From the NCBI RefSeq assembly GCF_030766725.1, contig NZ_JARQWR010000001.1, positions 434,001 through 498,000 on the forward strand: 64,000 bases of DNA. Direction: 5' to 3'. Both the position numbers and the translations under genes were made by a program. The first letter of the stretch is position 1. Every line of letters begins with the position of its first letter. The notes under the pieces are model-generated. The model was not told where the DNA came from and made no database searches. It worked only from the letters and a program-made list of their open reading frames with translations. The stretch comes from Flavobacterium aerium. Lineage in GTDB: Bacteria > Bacteroidota > Bacteroidia > Flavobacteriales > Flavobacteriaceae. Of the stretch, positions 44,145-54,407 are shown in pieces.

Positions 44145-47100
44145 ATGATGAAAAAATTATTAATACTACTATTTGTTTTTTATTCCTTATTGTATGCTAC
44201 AGCCATGCCTGTAGTTGATTTTACTGTAAAATCAAAGACACGAATCAATAGTGAGAGTAATTTATCGGTCCTTACTTTGGGATCAATAATTAGTCTTTTT
44301 CCAGATGCAAATTTAGCGGAAGCTATACGTTTAGCATTGAACAGTAAAGGAGTTATTAAGGCTACTGTTAATGAAACAGTGACTCAAGAAGATCTTGATA
44401 AAATTGTAGAGTTGAGAGCTGCAGGGAAAGATATAATTAGTATGGTGGGATTACAATATTGTAGTAACCTATATTATATTGATTTGAATGACAACAAAAT
44501 TTCAGATTTAAATCCTATAAAAGCACTAGGAATCAAGCATTTATATATGGATCAAAATCTAATAGTTGATATTAGTCCCCTTGCTTTACATACAACAATG
44601 TCTAGATTGTCTTTAGTTAATAATAAAATCACAGATGCTAGTGTAGTTAGTAATTTTGTTAGGATTTATGATGTTGACTTGAGTAATAATAAAATTAAAG
44701 TATTACCTCATCTTACTTCAAATGACTTAGAGAACGTATATTTTAATAATAATGAAATTAAAGATTTCAGTCCAATTAATTTATGGAATTTAAATAAAAT
44801 AATTGATTTAGAATTAAAAGATCAAACCATTACATTACCAGTACAAACTGTAGTGAATGGAGCTATATCGAGTAGTAATCCAATAATTGATACAGATGGT
44901 ACAGTATTAAATACTGTGTCAACAATTAGCAATGGCGGAATATATACTACACCTAAGGTTAATTGGATCAATCTTTCTGAATCTGTAACAGAATGTACTT
45001 ATCAATTCGAAAAAACGTTACCTAAAGGTAGCATTAGCGGAACAGTAACACTACCATTGGCACGTCCTATTATTGAAACAATTTGTGTAGGAGAAAGAAT
45101 AAGATTGGATGCAAGCAGTACAGTAGTAAATCCTATTTATACATGGTATAGTGATGCTGAGTTAACAGCACAAATAGCTAATGGCGAAAGTTATACAGTA
45201 AGCCCGACTGTAACTACAGTTTACTACGTTTCAGTACAAGGAGATGCTGTCTGTGAAAATGGATCAGGCACTGCAAAAGCAATACAAGTAATCGTAAATC
45301 CAAAAGCAGTAGCAACAGATATTACTATAGATGATGCAACAATATGTGTAGGAGAAACAGCAACGTTAACAGCTACAAGTACAATAACAAATCCAGTTTT
45401 TACATGGTATAGTGATGCTACATTAACAACAGAAGCTCATACCGGAGATACTTATGACGTTAGCCCAACTGTAACCACTACGTATTATATAACAGTGCGT
45501 GGAGATGGGGTTTGTGAAAATGCTGTAGGAACAGCTAAAGAAGTAACAGTAATTGTGAATTCAAAAGCAGTAGCAACGGATATTACCGTAGTAGATGCAG
45601 CGATATGTGCAGGTGAAACGACAACATTAACAGCAACCAGTACAATAGTAAATCCAATATTTACTTGGTACAGTGATGCTAGTTTAACAACAGAAATTAG
45701 TACAGGTTCTACTTATGATGCTAATCCAACAGTAACAACAACGTATTATATAACGGTGAGTGGAGATGGTGTTTGTGCGAATGCAGTAGGAACAGCGAAA
45801 GAAGTAACAGTAACCGTAAATCCAAAAGCAATAGCAACGGATATTACCGTAGCTGATGCAGCGATATGCGCAGGAGAAACAGCAACATTGACGGCAAGCA
45901 GTACAGTTGTGAATCCAATATTTACTTGGTACAGTGATGCTAGTTTAACAACAGAAATTAGTACAGGTTCTACTTATGATGCTAACCCAACAGTAACAAC
46001 AACGTATTATGTAACGGTGAGTGGCGATGGTGTTTGTGCGAATGCAGTAGGAACAGCGAAAGAAGTAACGGTAACCGTAAATCCAAAAGCAGTAGCAACG
46101 GATATTACCGTAGCAGATGTAGCGATATGTGCAGGCGAAACAGCAACATTAACAGCAATAAGTACGATTGTAAATCCAATATTTACTTGGTACAGTGATG
46201 CTAGTTTAACAACAGAAATTAGTACAGGTTCTACCTATGATGCTAGCCCAGTTGTAACAACAATGTATTATCTAACGGTAAGTGGAGATGGTGTTTGTGC
46301 GAATGCAGTAGGAACAGCGAAACAAGTAACGGTAACGGTAAATCCAAAAGCAGTAGCAACTGATATTACCGTAGCTGATGCAGCGATATGCGCAGGTGAA
46401 ACAGCAACATTAACGGCAAGCAGTACGATTGTGAATCCAATATTCACATGGTACAGTGATGCTAGTTTAACAACAGAAATTAGTACAGGTTCTACTTATG
46501 ATGCTAGTCCAACAGTAACAACAACGTATTATGTAACAGTGAGTGGCGATGGTGTTTGTGCGAATGCAGTAGGAACAGCGAAAGAAGTAACAGTAACGGT
46601 AAATCCAAAAGCAGTAGCAACGGATATTACAGCCGCTGATGCAGCGATATGCGCAGGTGAAACAGCAACATTAACAGCAATCAGTACGGTTGTGAATCCA
46701 ATATTTACTTGGTGCAGTGATGCTAGTTTAACAACAGAAATTAGTACAGGTTCTACTTATGATGCTAACCCAACAGTAACAACAACGTATTATGTAACGG
46801 TGAGTGGTGATGGTGTTTGTGCGAATGCAGTAGGAACAGCGAAAGAAGTAACAGTAACAGTAAATCCAAAAGCAGTAGCAACGGATATTACAGCCGCTGA
46901 TGCGGCGATATGTACAGGTGAAACAGCAACATTAACAGCAACCAGTACGATTGTAAATCCAATATTCACATGGTACAGTGATGCTAGTTTAACAACAGAA
47001 ATTAGTACAGGTTCTACCTATGATGCTAGTCCAACAGTAACAACAACGTATTATGTAACAGTGAGTGGCGATGGTGTTTGTGCGAATGCAGTAGGAACAG

Positions 47101-49592
47101 CCAAAGAAGTAACGGTAACCGTAAATCCAAAAGCAATAGCAACGGATATTACCGTAGCTGATGCAGCGATATGCGCAGGAGAAACAGCAACATTAACGGC
47201 AAGCAGTACGATTGTAAATCCAGTATTTACTTGGTACAGTGATGCTAGTTTAACAACAGAAATTAGTACAGGTTCTACATATGATGCTAACCCAATAGTA
47301 ACAACAACGTATTATGTAACAGTGAGTGGTGATGGTGTTTGTGCGAATGCAGTAGGAACAGCGAAAGAAGTAACGGTAACGGTAAATCCAAAAGCCGTAG
47401 CAACGGATATTACAGTCGCTGATGCAGCGATATGTGCAGGAGAAACAGCAACATTAACGGCAACTAGTACGGTTGTGAATCCAATATTCACATGGTACAG
47501 TGATGCTAGTTTAACAACAGAAATTAGTACAGGTTCTACCTATGATGCTAGTCCAACAGTAACAACAACGTATTATGTAACGGTGAGTGGTGATGGTGTT
47601 TGTGCGAATGCAGTAGGAACAGCGAAAGAAGTAACGGTAACGGTAAATCCAAAAGCCGTAGCAACGGATATTACAGTCGCTGATGCAGCGATATGTGCAG
47701 GAGAAACAGCAACATTAACGGCAACTAGTACGGTTGTGAATCCAATATTCACATGGTACAGTGATGCTAGTTTAACAACAGAAATTAGTACAGGTTCTAC
47801 TTATGATGCTAACCCAACAGTAACAACAACGTATTATGTTACTGTAAGTGGTGATGGTATTTGTGCGAATGCAGTAGGAACAGCGAAAGAAGTAACAGTA
47901 ACGGTAAATCCAAAAGCAGTAGCAACGGATATTACCATAGCAGATGCAGCGATATGCGCAGGAGAAACAGCAACATTAACGGCAAGCAGTACAGTTGTGA
48001 ATCCAATATTTACTTGGTACAGTGATGCTAGTTTAACAACAGAAATTAGTACAGGTTCTACTTATGATGCTTACCCAACAGTAACAACAACGTATTATGT
48101 AACAGTGAGTGGTGATGGTGTTTGTGCGAATGCAGTAGGAACAGCGAAAGAAGTAACAGTAACGGTAAATCCAAAAGCAATAGCAACGGATATTATAGTA
48201 GCAGATGCAGCGATATGCGCAGGAGAAACGGCAATATTAACGGCGACCAGTACGATTGTGAATCCAATATTCACATGGTACAGTGATGCTAGTTTAACAA
48301 CAGAAATTAGTACAGGTTCTACTTATGATGCTAATCCAACAGTAACTACAACGTATTATATAACGGTAAGTGGTGATGGTGTTTGTGCAAATGCAGTAGG
48401 AACAGCCAAAGAAGTAACGGTAACAGTTGGTATGCTAGGAACACCAACTACAAATAATGTAAATCAAGAATTCTGTATAGATACAAATCCTACAATAGGA
48501 AATATTCAAGTGAATGAGTCCAATGTAATTTGGTATGATGCTATTACAGGAGGAAATATGATTGCGTTAGGAACTCCATTAGTGAGTGGACAGACTTATT
48601 ATGCAGCTTTACATGATCCAGTAGGAGGATGTGAAAGTGCTATTCGTTTAGCTATTCATGTAGTTATTAAAACAAACACACCAGGAAGTATTACGGGATG
48701 GGACAATGTAGCATGTGTTCTTAATCAAGTGACTTATACAACTTCGGTAGGGATGACAGATTATCATTGGGTAGTTACTGGAGGTATTATTGTTTCAGGA
48801 GGACATTCTACAGATAATTTTGTGACGGTTATGTGGCCTACAGTTACAGATGGTGAAATTGAAGTTTCATTTATAAATGCAAATAATTGTGATCCATTAG
48901 TTATAATTAGTTTCCCAATTACAGTACAATCTTGCTCAGATATGAGTATTGAGAAAGTAGTAAATGTACTAGAACCTGAAATTGGAGACAATGTAATCTT
49001 TACAATCACTGTAAAGAATAACGGAACGGGTAAATTTGAACATGTAATTGTGAGTGAATTATTGCCTACTGGATACCAGTTTGTAAGTGCAATTCCATCA
49101 ATAGGTGATTATGTTGCAACAACAGGAATTTGGTCAATACCAGAGTTGGATGTAGGTGAACATGTTACTTTAACTGTTACAGCAACAGTATTACAATCCG
49201 GTAATTATTTAAATATAGCTTCAATAATTGGGTCAAACCCTGAAGATTCTAACCCCGATAATAATCAGGCTCAGGCAAAAGTTGAACCTGTTGAGTTAGT
49301 AATCTATAACGGAGTTTCTCCTAATGGTGATGGATTAAATGATTACTTCTATATTCGAGGATTAGAGAAGTATCCAAACAATACCGTAGAAATCTATAAT
49401 AGATGGGGTGTGAAAGTATTTAGTGCTAAAGGATATGGATCAAATAATAAAGTTTTCCGAGGTGTTTCTGATGGATACCTAACGGTTAATAAAGGAAATA
49501 ATGTGAGTTCAAGTACTTATTTTTATATCATCCGCTATGTAACCCATGGAGGAGAACGTGTTGAAAAATCAGGTTACTTGTATGTTAATTAA
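44145..49592 (+). CDS. Giant T9SS type-B surface adhesin: LRR, 13 Ig-like repeats, sorting domain
   Basis: An 1815-residue exported protein. A signal peptide is followed by an internalin-like LRR block (about 95-225), then 13 tandem 87-residue Ig-like repeats (about 329-1428) built around NPIFTWYSDASLTTEISTGS. Further Ig-like modules follow, then a DUF11 domain (SIEKVVNVLEPEIGDNVIFT) and a gliding-motility-associated C-terminal sorting domain (GVSPNGDGLNDYFYIRGLEK, VEIYNRWGVKVF, ending KSGYLYVN). It should be exported by T9SS with PorP/SprF and displayed as a long adhesive filament. Either ATG at 44145 or 44148 could be the start. Confidence 0.92.
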   Translation: MMKKLLILLFVFYSLLYATAMPVVDFTVKSKTRINSESNLSVLTLGSIISLFPDANLAEAIRLALNSKGVIKATVNETVTQEDLDKIVELRAAGKDIISMVGLQYCSNLYYIDLNDNKISDLNPIKALGIKHLYMDQNLIVDISPLALHTTMSRLSLVNNKITDASVVSNFVRIYDVDLSNNKIKVLPHLTSNDLENVYFNNNEIKDFSPINLWNLNKIIDLELKDQTITLPVQTVVNGAISSSNPIIDTDGTVLNTVSTISNGGIYTTPKVNWINLSESVTECTYQFEKTLPKGSISGTVTLPLARPIIETICVGERIRLDASSTVVNPIYTWYSDAELTAQIANGESYTVSPTVTTVYYVSVQGDAVCENGSGTAKAIQVIVNPKAVATDITIDDATICVGETATLTATSTITNPVFTWYSDATLTTEAHTGDTYDVSPTVTTTYYITVRGDGVCENAVGTAKEVTVIVNSKAVATDITVVDAAICAGETTTLTATSTIVNPIFTWYSDASLTTEISTGSTYDANPTVTTTYYITVSGDGVCANAVGTAKEVTVTVNPKAIATDITVADAAICAGETATLTASSTVVNPIFTWYSDASLTTEISTGSTYDANPTVTTTYYVTVSGDGVCANAVGTAKEVTVTVNPKAVATDITVADVAICAGETATLTAISTIVNPIFTWYSDASLTTEISTGSTYDASPVVTTMYYLTVSGDGVCANAVGTAKQVTVTVNPKAVATDITVADAAICAGETATLTASSTIVNPIFTWYSDASLTTEISTGSTYDASPTVTTTYYVTVSGDGVCANAVGTAKEVTVTVNPKAVATDITAADAAICAGETATLTAISTVVNPIFTWCSDASLTTEISTGSTYDANPTVTTTYYVTVSGDGVCANAVGTAKEVTVTVNPKAVATDITAADAAICTGETATLTATSTIVNPIFTWYSDASLTTEISTGSTYDASPTVTTTYYVTVSGDGVCANAVGTAKEVTVTVNPKAIATDITVADAAICAGETATLTASSTIVNPVFTWYSDASLTTEISTGSTYDANPIVTTTYYVTVSGDGVCANAVGTAKEVTVTVNPKAVATDITVADAAICAGETATLTATSTVVNPIFTWYSDASLTTEISTGSTYDASPTVTTTYYVTVSGDGVCANAVGTAKEVTVTVNPKAVATDITVADAAICAGETATLTATSTVVNPIFTWYSDASLTTEISTGSTYDANPTVTTTYYVTVSGDGICANAVGTAKEVTVTVNPKAVATDITIADAAICAGETATLTASSTVVNPIFTWYSDASLTTEISTGSTYDAYPTVTTTYYVTVSGDGVCANAVGTAKEVTVTVNPKAIATDIIVADAAICAGETAILTATSTIVNPIFTWYSDASLTTEISTGSTYDANPTVTTTYYITVSGDGVCANAVGTAKEVTVTVGMLGTPTTNNVNQEFCIDTNPTIGNIQVNESNVIWYDAITGGNMIALGTPLVSGQTYYAALHDPVGGCESAIRLAIHVVIKTNTPGSITGWDNVACVLNQVTYTTSVGMTDYHWVVTGGIIVSGGHSTDNFVTVMWPTVTDGEIEVSFINANNCDPLVIISFPITVQSCSDMSIEKVVNVLEPEIGDNVIFTITVKNNGTGKFEHVIVSELLPTGYQFVSAIPSIGDYVATTGIWSIPELDVGEHVTLTVTATVLQSGNYLNIASIIGSNPEDSNPDNNQAQAKVEPVELVIYNGVSPNGDGLNDYFYIRGLEKYPNNTVEIYNRWGVKVFSAKGYGSNNKVFRGVSDGYLTVNKGNNVSSSTYFYIIRYVTHGGERVEKSGYLYVN
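45129..48427 (+). repeat. 13 tandem copies of a 261-bp coding repeat
   Basis: Each unit encodes 87 residues starting at NP(I/V)xTW. Copies 3 to 13 are nearly identical, differing at a few positions (for example Ile/Val at NPIFTW, Asn/Ser/Tyr before P(T/V)VTT, Val/Ile/Ala at DIT). Copies 1 and 2 are the most divergent and resemble those of the upstream gene. One copy has Cys in place of Tyr in FTWYSD. Such homogeneity implies recent duplication or gene conversion and a likely copy-number-variable locus. Confidence 0.95.
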
Positions 49593-49620
49593 TTAAACTT
49601 TAAACGGATTTAATTTTATA

Positions 49621-49661
49621 AAAAATCCCTAGTTGAACTAAAGTTTCAGCTAGGGATTTTT
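49621..49661. terminator. Terminator at the end of the surface-protein operon
   Basis: AAAAATCCCTAG (49621-49632) and CTAGGGATTTTT (49650-49661) are perfect complements, with A- and T-rich ends. It serves the adhesin (plus) and the small lipoprotein gene (minus). Confidence 0.85.
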
Positions 49662-49681
49662 ATATGCATAAGGTTGAAAAT

Positions 49682-50065
49682 TTATTTTTTAAGATGTATT
49701 GTACCTAATTTTATAGTGTCGGCAACAACCATACTTCGATTGTATTTATAATCTTCCAAATTTATTGTTTCTGATGTATAGCCTTCTTTTGATAAAGTGA
49801 ATTTTGTGGCAATTGTATTTTGATGTAGAACAACATCTTTATATTTTTTAAAGACAAGTCGTTCTATAAAAAAGCAACCATTTTTATCACTTTTTAATGG
49901 GATTGGACTAAAAGCATCATTTCCCACGAATTTTATTTCGACATTTTCAATGGGGCGATTTTCCTGATCCTGAATACAACCTGAAATGTCTTTGCGTAGA
50001 ATATAGCTTTTAGTAGAACAGGCAGATATACTGATAAGTAATAGTAATAAGAATAGCTTTTTCAT
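49682..50065 (-). CDS. Small lipoprotein, candidate immunity protein
   Basis: A 127-residue lipoprotein starting at the ATG at 50065 (MKKLFLLLLLISISAC). A longer frame to 50176 would run into the upstream gene and lose the signal peptide. The lipobox is SISAC. The mature part resembles a carboxypeptidase-regulatory-like beta-sandwich (ISGCIQDQENRPIENVEIKF, FTLSKEGYTSETINLEDYK). It begins 10 bp after the stop of the PAAR-like metallopeptidase gene. A periplasmic lipoprotein directly after a secreted protease-like effector is a natural immunity candidate, but this is context only. Confidence 0.65.
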   Translation of the reverse strand: MKKLFLLLLLISISACSTKSYILRKDISGCIQDQENRPIENVEIKFVGNDAFSPIPLKSDKNGCFFIERLVFKKYKDVVLHQNTIATKFTLSKEGYTSETINLEDYKYNRSMVVADTIKLGTIHLKK

Positions 50066-50075
50066 AGGATAAGAA

Positions 50076-51668
50076 TTAAGATATTTTGAGCATACTAGAC
50101 CAAATAATAGATAAAACATCTCTTTCTGAGGCGATAACTCGTGCATGGAAATCGGGTGGGCGTGATGTTTTGGCATACTTCATTAAATCAATTTCACCAA
50201 CTCCGGGATATGTTGTACCCCCTAATGGAGATTGTGATATTACTGTTGAAGTTTCTTTATGACTAAAAGAATAATCCATTCCGCCATAATCTTTAAGAAT
50301 TTCATGACCTATTTCATGAGCTGCTGTTTCAATATAGTTTTTATCAGAATCGGCTTCTGTTTCATAAGCCCATCCTTTGGTTGTGAAAATAGAGAAAGAT
50401 GGATAGTCCTTCCAGTCTGAATAATATAAATAACCAGCATTGTAGTATAATATTCTGGATAAGAAAAAGTTTCTTGATCTTTTAGATTCATCGTTGGTAA
50501 CAAACGTTATTTCTGGAGCCTTAAGACTATTCTCATTTGTTTTCTTTGAAGTGATCGAGATTTTATATTTCTCCCCATTAATAGTAACATCTTTACCATT
50601 AGAGTCATTTCGACTCCAGTATTTGTTCACCCCTTCCAAAGCCATTTGGGTTAATTGTTCTTGACTTTTTGTTTGTGTTGTGATTACAGGTACCCCATAT
50701 GAGGCAAGTGCTTCTGCAGAAACCTTATTCCCGCGGCTTAGTCCTTCTGGACTTGCATCGGTTAAATTAATACGCAATAGAGCTTCAATTTCATGAGTGC
50801 TTTTATTGATTCTAATATCGACCCATTTTCCTTCTTCTCTTTTTACCTTGATTTTTACTTTAGCTTCATCAGAACCATTTGAAACTTCAGCAGTAAGTTC
50901 ACCGGTAAGGAATTTTACATTTTCATAAACTTTTTCATCAGAAAACCCATCCCATTGTACTTCCGTTTCTTCTCCTTTTTCTAATGTAGTTACACTTAGT
51001 TTTTCAGTATAGAGCGTTGTACCATCATGCTTGATATAAAAGGTCAGATTTTCAACGGTTCCTTTTTTCGCTTTGATTTTGAATTTAATTTTATCGTTTT
51101 CTTTTTCCCCTCTAAAATTTTCAATTCCAAATGGGACAAAAGTGTTTTGAACTACTTTTATTTCAATTTCTTTCTTTTCTGTAGGAATCGGCGTGCCATC
51201 ACTTACAACCTTGCCGGGTTCATTAACTTGTCCGCAATCGGTAATTTTAATGTCTACGCTGCCATAAAGACATGGAATGGTACTTTTTAAAAGTAAGGGG
51301 CTTTGGTCTTGTACTTTTAAGGTACCAGTGTCTTTCCATTCACCCAATTGCATCACAGCGGGACATGGGCTAGCTATAAGAGGGCTTTTTGTACAATTTC
51401 CCATGAAAATTAGACTCTTTGCATCTTTTTCTTTTACCGTTGCAGTTTTTTTATTTTGAATCGTAGGCGTATCAAAATTTACTTTTAAAATGCCTTGTGG
51501 ATTAGTGCATAAATCGCATTGTATCTTGGCTTGATCTATTACTAGTTTTAATCCATCAGCTACCTTTTCTTTTTTATTGCGTTCTTCACGTTCCTTTTCC
51601 ATACGGGCTCTGTTTTGAGCCTCTTTTTCATCAATACCATCCGGTGTTGGATTATCTAACCTACCCAT
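50076..51668 (-). CDS. T6SS effector: PAAR-like DUF4280 domain plus zinc metallopeptidase
   Basis: A 530-residue protein. The N-terminal 150 residues match the DUF4280/PAAR-like type (IQCDLCTNPQGILKVNFDTP, IFMGNCTKSPLIASPCPAVM, CLYGSVDIKITDCGQ), with its paired cysteines. PAAR tips sit on VgrG and carry toxins. Residues about 180-280 form an Ig-like linker. The C-terminal domain contains TAAHEIGHEILKDYGG (about 445-460), an H-E-x-x-H zinc-protease motif, with SFSHKE as a possible third-ligand region. It overlaps the 259-residue gene by 13 bp. Substrate is unknown. Confidence 0.8.
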   Translation of the reverse strand: MGRLDNPTPDGIDEKEAQNRARMEKEREERNKKEKVADGLKLVIDQAKIQCDLCTNPQGILKVNFDTPTIQNKKTATVKEKDAKSLIFMGNCTKSPLIASPCPAVMQLGEWKDTGTLKVQDQSPLLLKSTIPCLYGSVDIKITDCGQVNEPGKVVSDGTPIPTEKKEIEIKVVQNTFVPFGIENFRGEKENDKIKFKIKAKKGTVENLTFYIKHDGTTLYTEKLSVTTLEKGEETEVQWDGFSDEKVYENVKFLTGELTAEVSNGSDEAKVKIKVKREEGKWVDIRINKSTHEIEALLRINLTDASPEGLSRGNKVSAEALASYGVPVITTQTKSQEQLTQMALEGVNKYWSRNDSNGKDVTINGEKYKISITSKKTNENSLKAPEITFVTNDESKRSRNFFLSRILYYNAGYLYYSDWKDYPSFSIFTTKGWAYETEADSDKNYIETAAHEIGHEILKDYGGMDYSFSHKETSTVISQSPLGGTTYPGVGEIDLMKYAKTSRPPDFHARVIASERDVLSIIWSSMLKIS

Positions 51669-52435
51669 AATACGTTATATTTTATTTGAGTACTTTTATA
51701 CTCTATTGCAATAAGAGCTTCTTTTAATTGCCCATTTTTAAAATACAATTCTCCATCATATTGGCTAATCTGTTCTGCTACATCTAGAAAAGAACCAGTA
51801 ACGGTTAATTCTGTTAAAGAGTCATTTTCCTTTTTTAAATTTTTAATTTCAATAGTTTCTTCAATGATATGATCCTCTAAGAAATCAGGATTTTCTACTT
51901 TTCTTCGGTTTATTCCCCGACTATCATATTCTCCATAATAGCCGTGAAAATAAAGACCATACATTTTATAATCACTAAGAAAATCGATTACTTCGGTTTC
52001 ATTTTTTAAAAGCTTATCAATAGATTTAAAATAATTCTCAATTGCGGTTCCCTTGTTATCTTTTCTTAATTCTGTCTCCGTAATAATCCATCGTTTGCGT
52101 ATTTCTTTTAAATTATGTAATTCAACTATTCTACCTTCGCGATTTACACTAATAGAAATTTCGTCAAAAATATAACTAATACGACGCAGCATAAATTCCG
52201 ATGGAATAGTAATATTTTCTGTTTTAAAGAGAGTGTTCATGCATAATACCTGATACCTCAAAAGTGATCCAACGTTTGCAATAAAAATAATTTCTACATC
52301 TCGAATGTAATTTCTTGTACTTTCATTTTGCAATCCAATATTTTCTTTTACGATGGTTTCAAATCGATATTTTGAAATATTTTGATCACGATTATTATCG
52401 GCTATATTCGATTCAGAAACACTATTGTTAATCAT
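51656..52435 (-). CDS. T6SS-cluster protein, unknown (adaptor candidate)
   Basis: A 259-residue soluble, acidic protein with no signal peptide. The N-terminal half is helical (YIRDVEIIFIANVGSLLRYQ). The C-terminal 60 residues are beta-rich (SDYKMYGLYFHGYYGEYDSR precedes them, then ELYFKNGQLKEALIAIEYKS). It lies 6 bp after the Tle1-like gene and overlaps the start of the PAAR-like effector by 13 bp. Translational coupling to the tip effector makes a chaperone or adaptor role likely. No family motif is recognised. Confidence 0.6.
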   Translation of the reverse strand: MINNSVSESNIADNNRDQNISKYRFETIVKENIGLQNESTRNYIRDVEIIFIANVGSLLRYQVLCMNTLFKTENITIPSEFMLRRISYIFDEISISVNREGRIVELHNLKEIRKRWIITETELRKDNKGTAIENYFKSIDKLLKNETEVIDFLSDYKMYGLYFHGYYGEYDSRGINRRKVENPDFLEDHIIEETIEIKNLKKENDSLTELTVTGSFLDVAEQISQYDGELYFKNGQLKEALIAIEYKSTQIKYNVLWVG

Positions 52436-52441
52436 GCGTTA

Positions 52442-54400
52442 TTAATATTCTGTTCTTTTTCTACTGTTTTCAGGATCCATACCTAACCAATCTCGATTAG
52501 CAGACCAATGAAAATACCCATTTCTTAATTTGCGGAGTAGACCCTGATCTCCATAGGCTGTTATTTCTACTTCTTCTAAGTCTTTATGATATGCAATTCC
52601 ATCTTCTTCTGATTTATTGGGTAAAGCAGATGTTGCAATGGGTATATGCATTTCATGATATCTGGAATCAATAGGGCTTTTTATATTGTCCTGAACGGAC
52701 ACGATTGGTTTAGAAAAAGGTTTAGCTTTCATTTCTTCAAGCTCTTTTGCTAATTCCTCTTGTTGAATTCTTTTTGCATTATCTTTTTTCATTTCCTCCT
52801 CAGTCTTATATTTTAGAGGATTACCATCTTCAAAAACATATCTTGCCAATCGATCTTTTGCCGCAGTTAAGACTTCATCGTTAAGGACAACATAATCCTC
52901 ATCAACACATTTTATGATGTTTTTTTTCATTAGTGGATAGCAAAATCGTTCCATGAAATGTAAAGGGATGTAGCTGTACTCTTTTTTCAAGAAACGCGTC
53001 CCTGTTAATTTATGATATTGTATTACACCATAGATATAAGTTTCTTTGTCGATTACTAATTCTTTATCTTTATACCAGTATTCGCGAATTAATTTTTCTT
53101 TGAAATCTTCTAGTTTTTTCATTGGATTCCAAGAGCTATAGAAGTTAAATCCTACACCAGGGTGTTTGTTCACTACTTCAATTTCATCGACTACTTCTAG
53201 TCCTGTTTCATAAGCACCACCTATATCGCAATGTACACCTGGAAGATTTTTTTCAATGGCATTGACCATTTTTACTCGAGTTAAAGAAAAATTTTCACGA
53301 TGTTCATTTTCTGCAGTAAAGTGAACAGCTTTATTGATACTTCCTAAGTCATCTAGATTGAGTTGTTTAATATCATCATCGAAGTAATTTGTTGCAACGT
53401 GTGCAGCACCATGTGCTCCAGCTTTTGCTGTACCGAGTTTTGTACGGGTATCCATATCACCAATTTCTTCATAAGAGGATACGGTATCATATACTCCAAC
53501 AAATCGAATATTAATACGAATATTTTCTAATTCTTCATTTGTTAATATATTTTGTTTTACTAACGTATAACCAAAATGGCCCATAGTAGGAAGTTTTCCA
53601 TTTACAGCTACAGACATATCTACAGGTTCATTATAATTATTTACATCAACCGCTTTGTACGATGAAGTTGGCCCGCCATATGTCCCCATAGATGGAGATG
53701 TAGTTGTATAATCTTGCTCAAAATTCTGTTTTGGTTTTTCAGCTTTTATACGATTTAATTCATGAACAAAATTTCTTGCAGCAGCGGCACCACGACTAAA
53801 CCCAAATACATCTACTGTAATGCTTTTTAATGGATCATTTGGTTTTGCTTTTATAGCAAGTTCGACTTTCTCAGCCAGATCTTCACAACCTTTCTTTACC
53901 TTGCTACGAATCCCCGTAATCCCAGAACCATATTGGAACCCACCATCAACATCTCTTGTGTTGTCGAGCGTACCAATGCCTTCAATGTAAATGCCATAAT
54001 TATTTTTATCACAACAAAACCATTGCCGTGCAACGTTGGTATAATCATTACTAAAACTATTATCCATTCCCTTTTTATCCGATTCAGATCGATGTGATGC
54101 TTCTAAATATTTTAAATATTCTGGACCTTGGTTTGGATTGTTGTTTATTTGATCAATATATCGTTGTCTTAATTTTGGATTTTCTGAATTAATTAAAGTA
54201 TAATGGGCTTCCTCAAGTTTTATTTTATGATTGTTTTCTTCATCGGTAATGGATTCCCTACCTTCATTTCTAAATTTTTTACGCAAACGGCTATTTTCTC
54301 TATTATTTAGAGTACCATCAAAGAATAAACCAAAAGTTAGATGTAAATCTTCAGCTGCTTTTTGAGGCTCACCTGTGTTATAAACAAATGTTGTTGCCAT
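52442..54400 (-). CDS. Tle1-like T6SS phospholipase effector (DUF2235)
   Basis: A 652-residue protein starting at the ATG at 54400 (MATTFVYNTGEPQKAAEDLH); the longer frame to 54469 overlaps the upstream gene. The alpha/beta-hydrolase core carries HLTFGLFFDGTLNN, the nucleophile elbow DVFGFSRGAAAARNF (Gly-x-Ser-x-Gly), RFVGVYDTVSSYEE and VHCDIGGAYETG. These match the Ser, Asp and His positions of DUF2235/Tle1 lipases. Targets are membrane phospholipids of competitor cells. It follows a DUF2931 lipoprotein by 7 bp, a typical effector and immunity order. Confidence 0.85.
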   Translation of the reverse strand: MATTFVYNTGEPQKAAEDLHLTFGLFFDGTLNNRENSRLRKKFRNEGRESITDEENNHKIKLEEAHYTLINSENPKLRQRYIDQINNNPNQGPEYLKYLEASHRSESDKKGMDNSFSNDYTNVARQWFCCDKNNYGIYIEGIGTLDNTRDVDGGFQYGSGITGIRSKVKKGCEDLAEKVELAIKAKPNDPLKSITVDVFGFSRGAAAARNFVHELNRIKAEKPKQNFEQDYTTTSPSMGTYGGPTSSYKAVDVNNYNEPVDMSVAVNGKLPTMGHFGYTLVKQNILTNEELENIRINIRFVGVYDTVSSYEEIGDMDTRTKLGTAKAGAHGAAHVATNYFDDDIKQLNLDDLGSINKAVHFTAENEHRENFSLTRVKMVNAIEKNLPGVHCDIGGAYETGLEVVDEIEVVNKHPGVGFNFYSSWNPMKKLEDFKEKLIREYWYKDKELVIDKETYIYGVIQYHKLTGTRFLKKEYSYIPLHFMERFCYPLMKKNIIKCVDEDYVVLNDEVLTAAKDRLARYVFEDGNPLKYKTEEEMKKDNAKRIQQEELAKELEEMKAKPFSKPIVSVQDNIKSPIDSRYHEMHIPIATSALPNKSEEDGIAYHKDLEEVEITAYGDQGLLRKLRNGYFHWSANRDWLGMDPENSRKRTEY

Positions 54401-54407
54401 AATCAAT

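Noticed and set aside
50066..50176. Longer start for the small lipoprotein gene
   Set aside because: It runs into the preceding gene and hides the signal peptide; the ATG at 50065 gives a lipoprotein signal.
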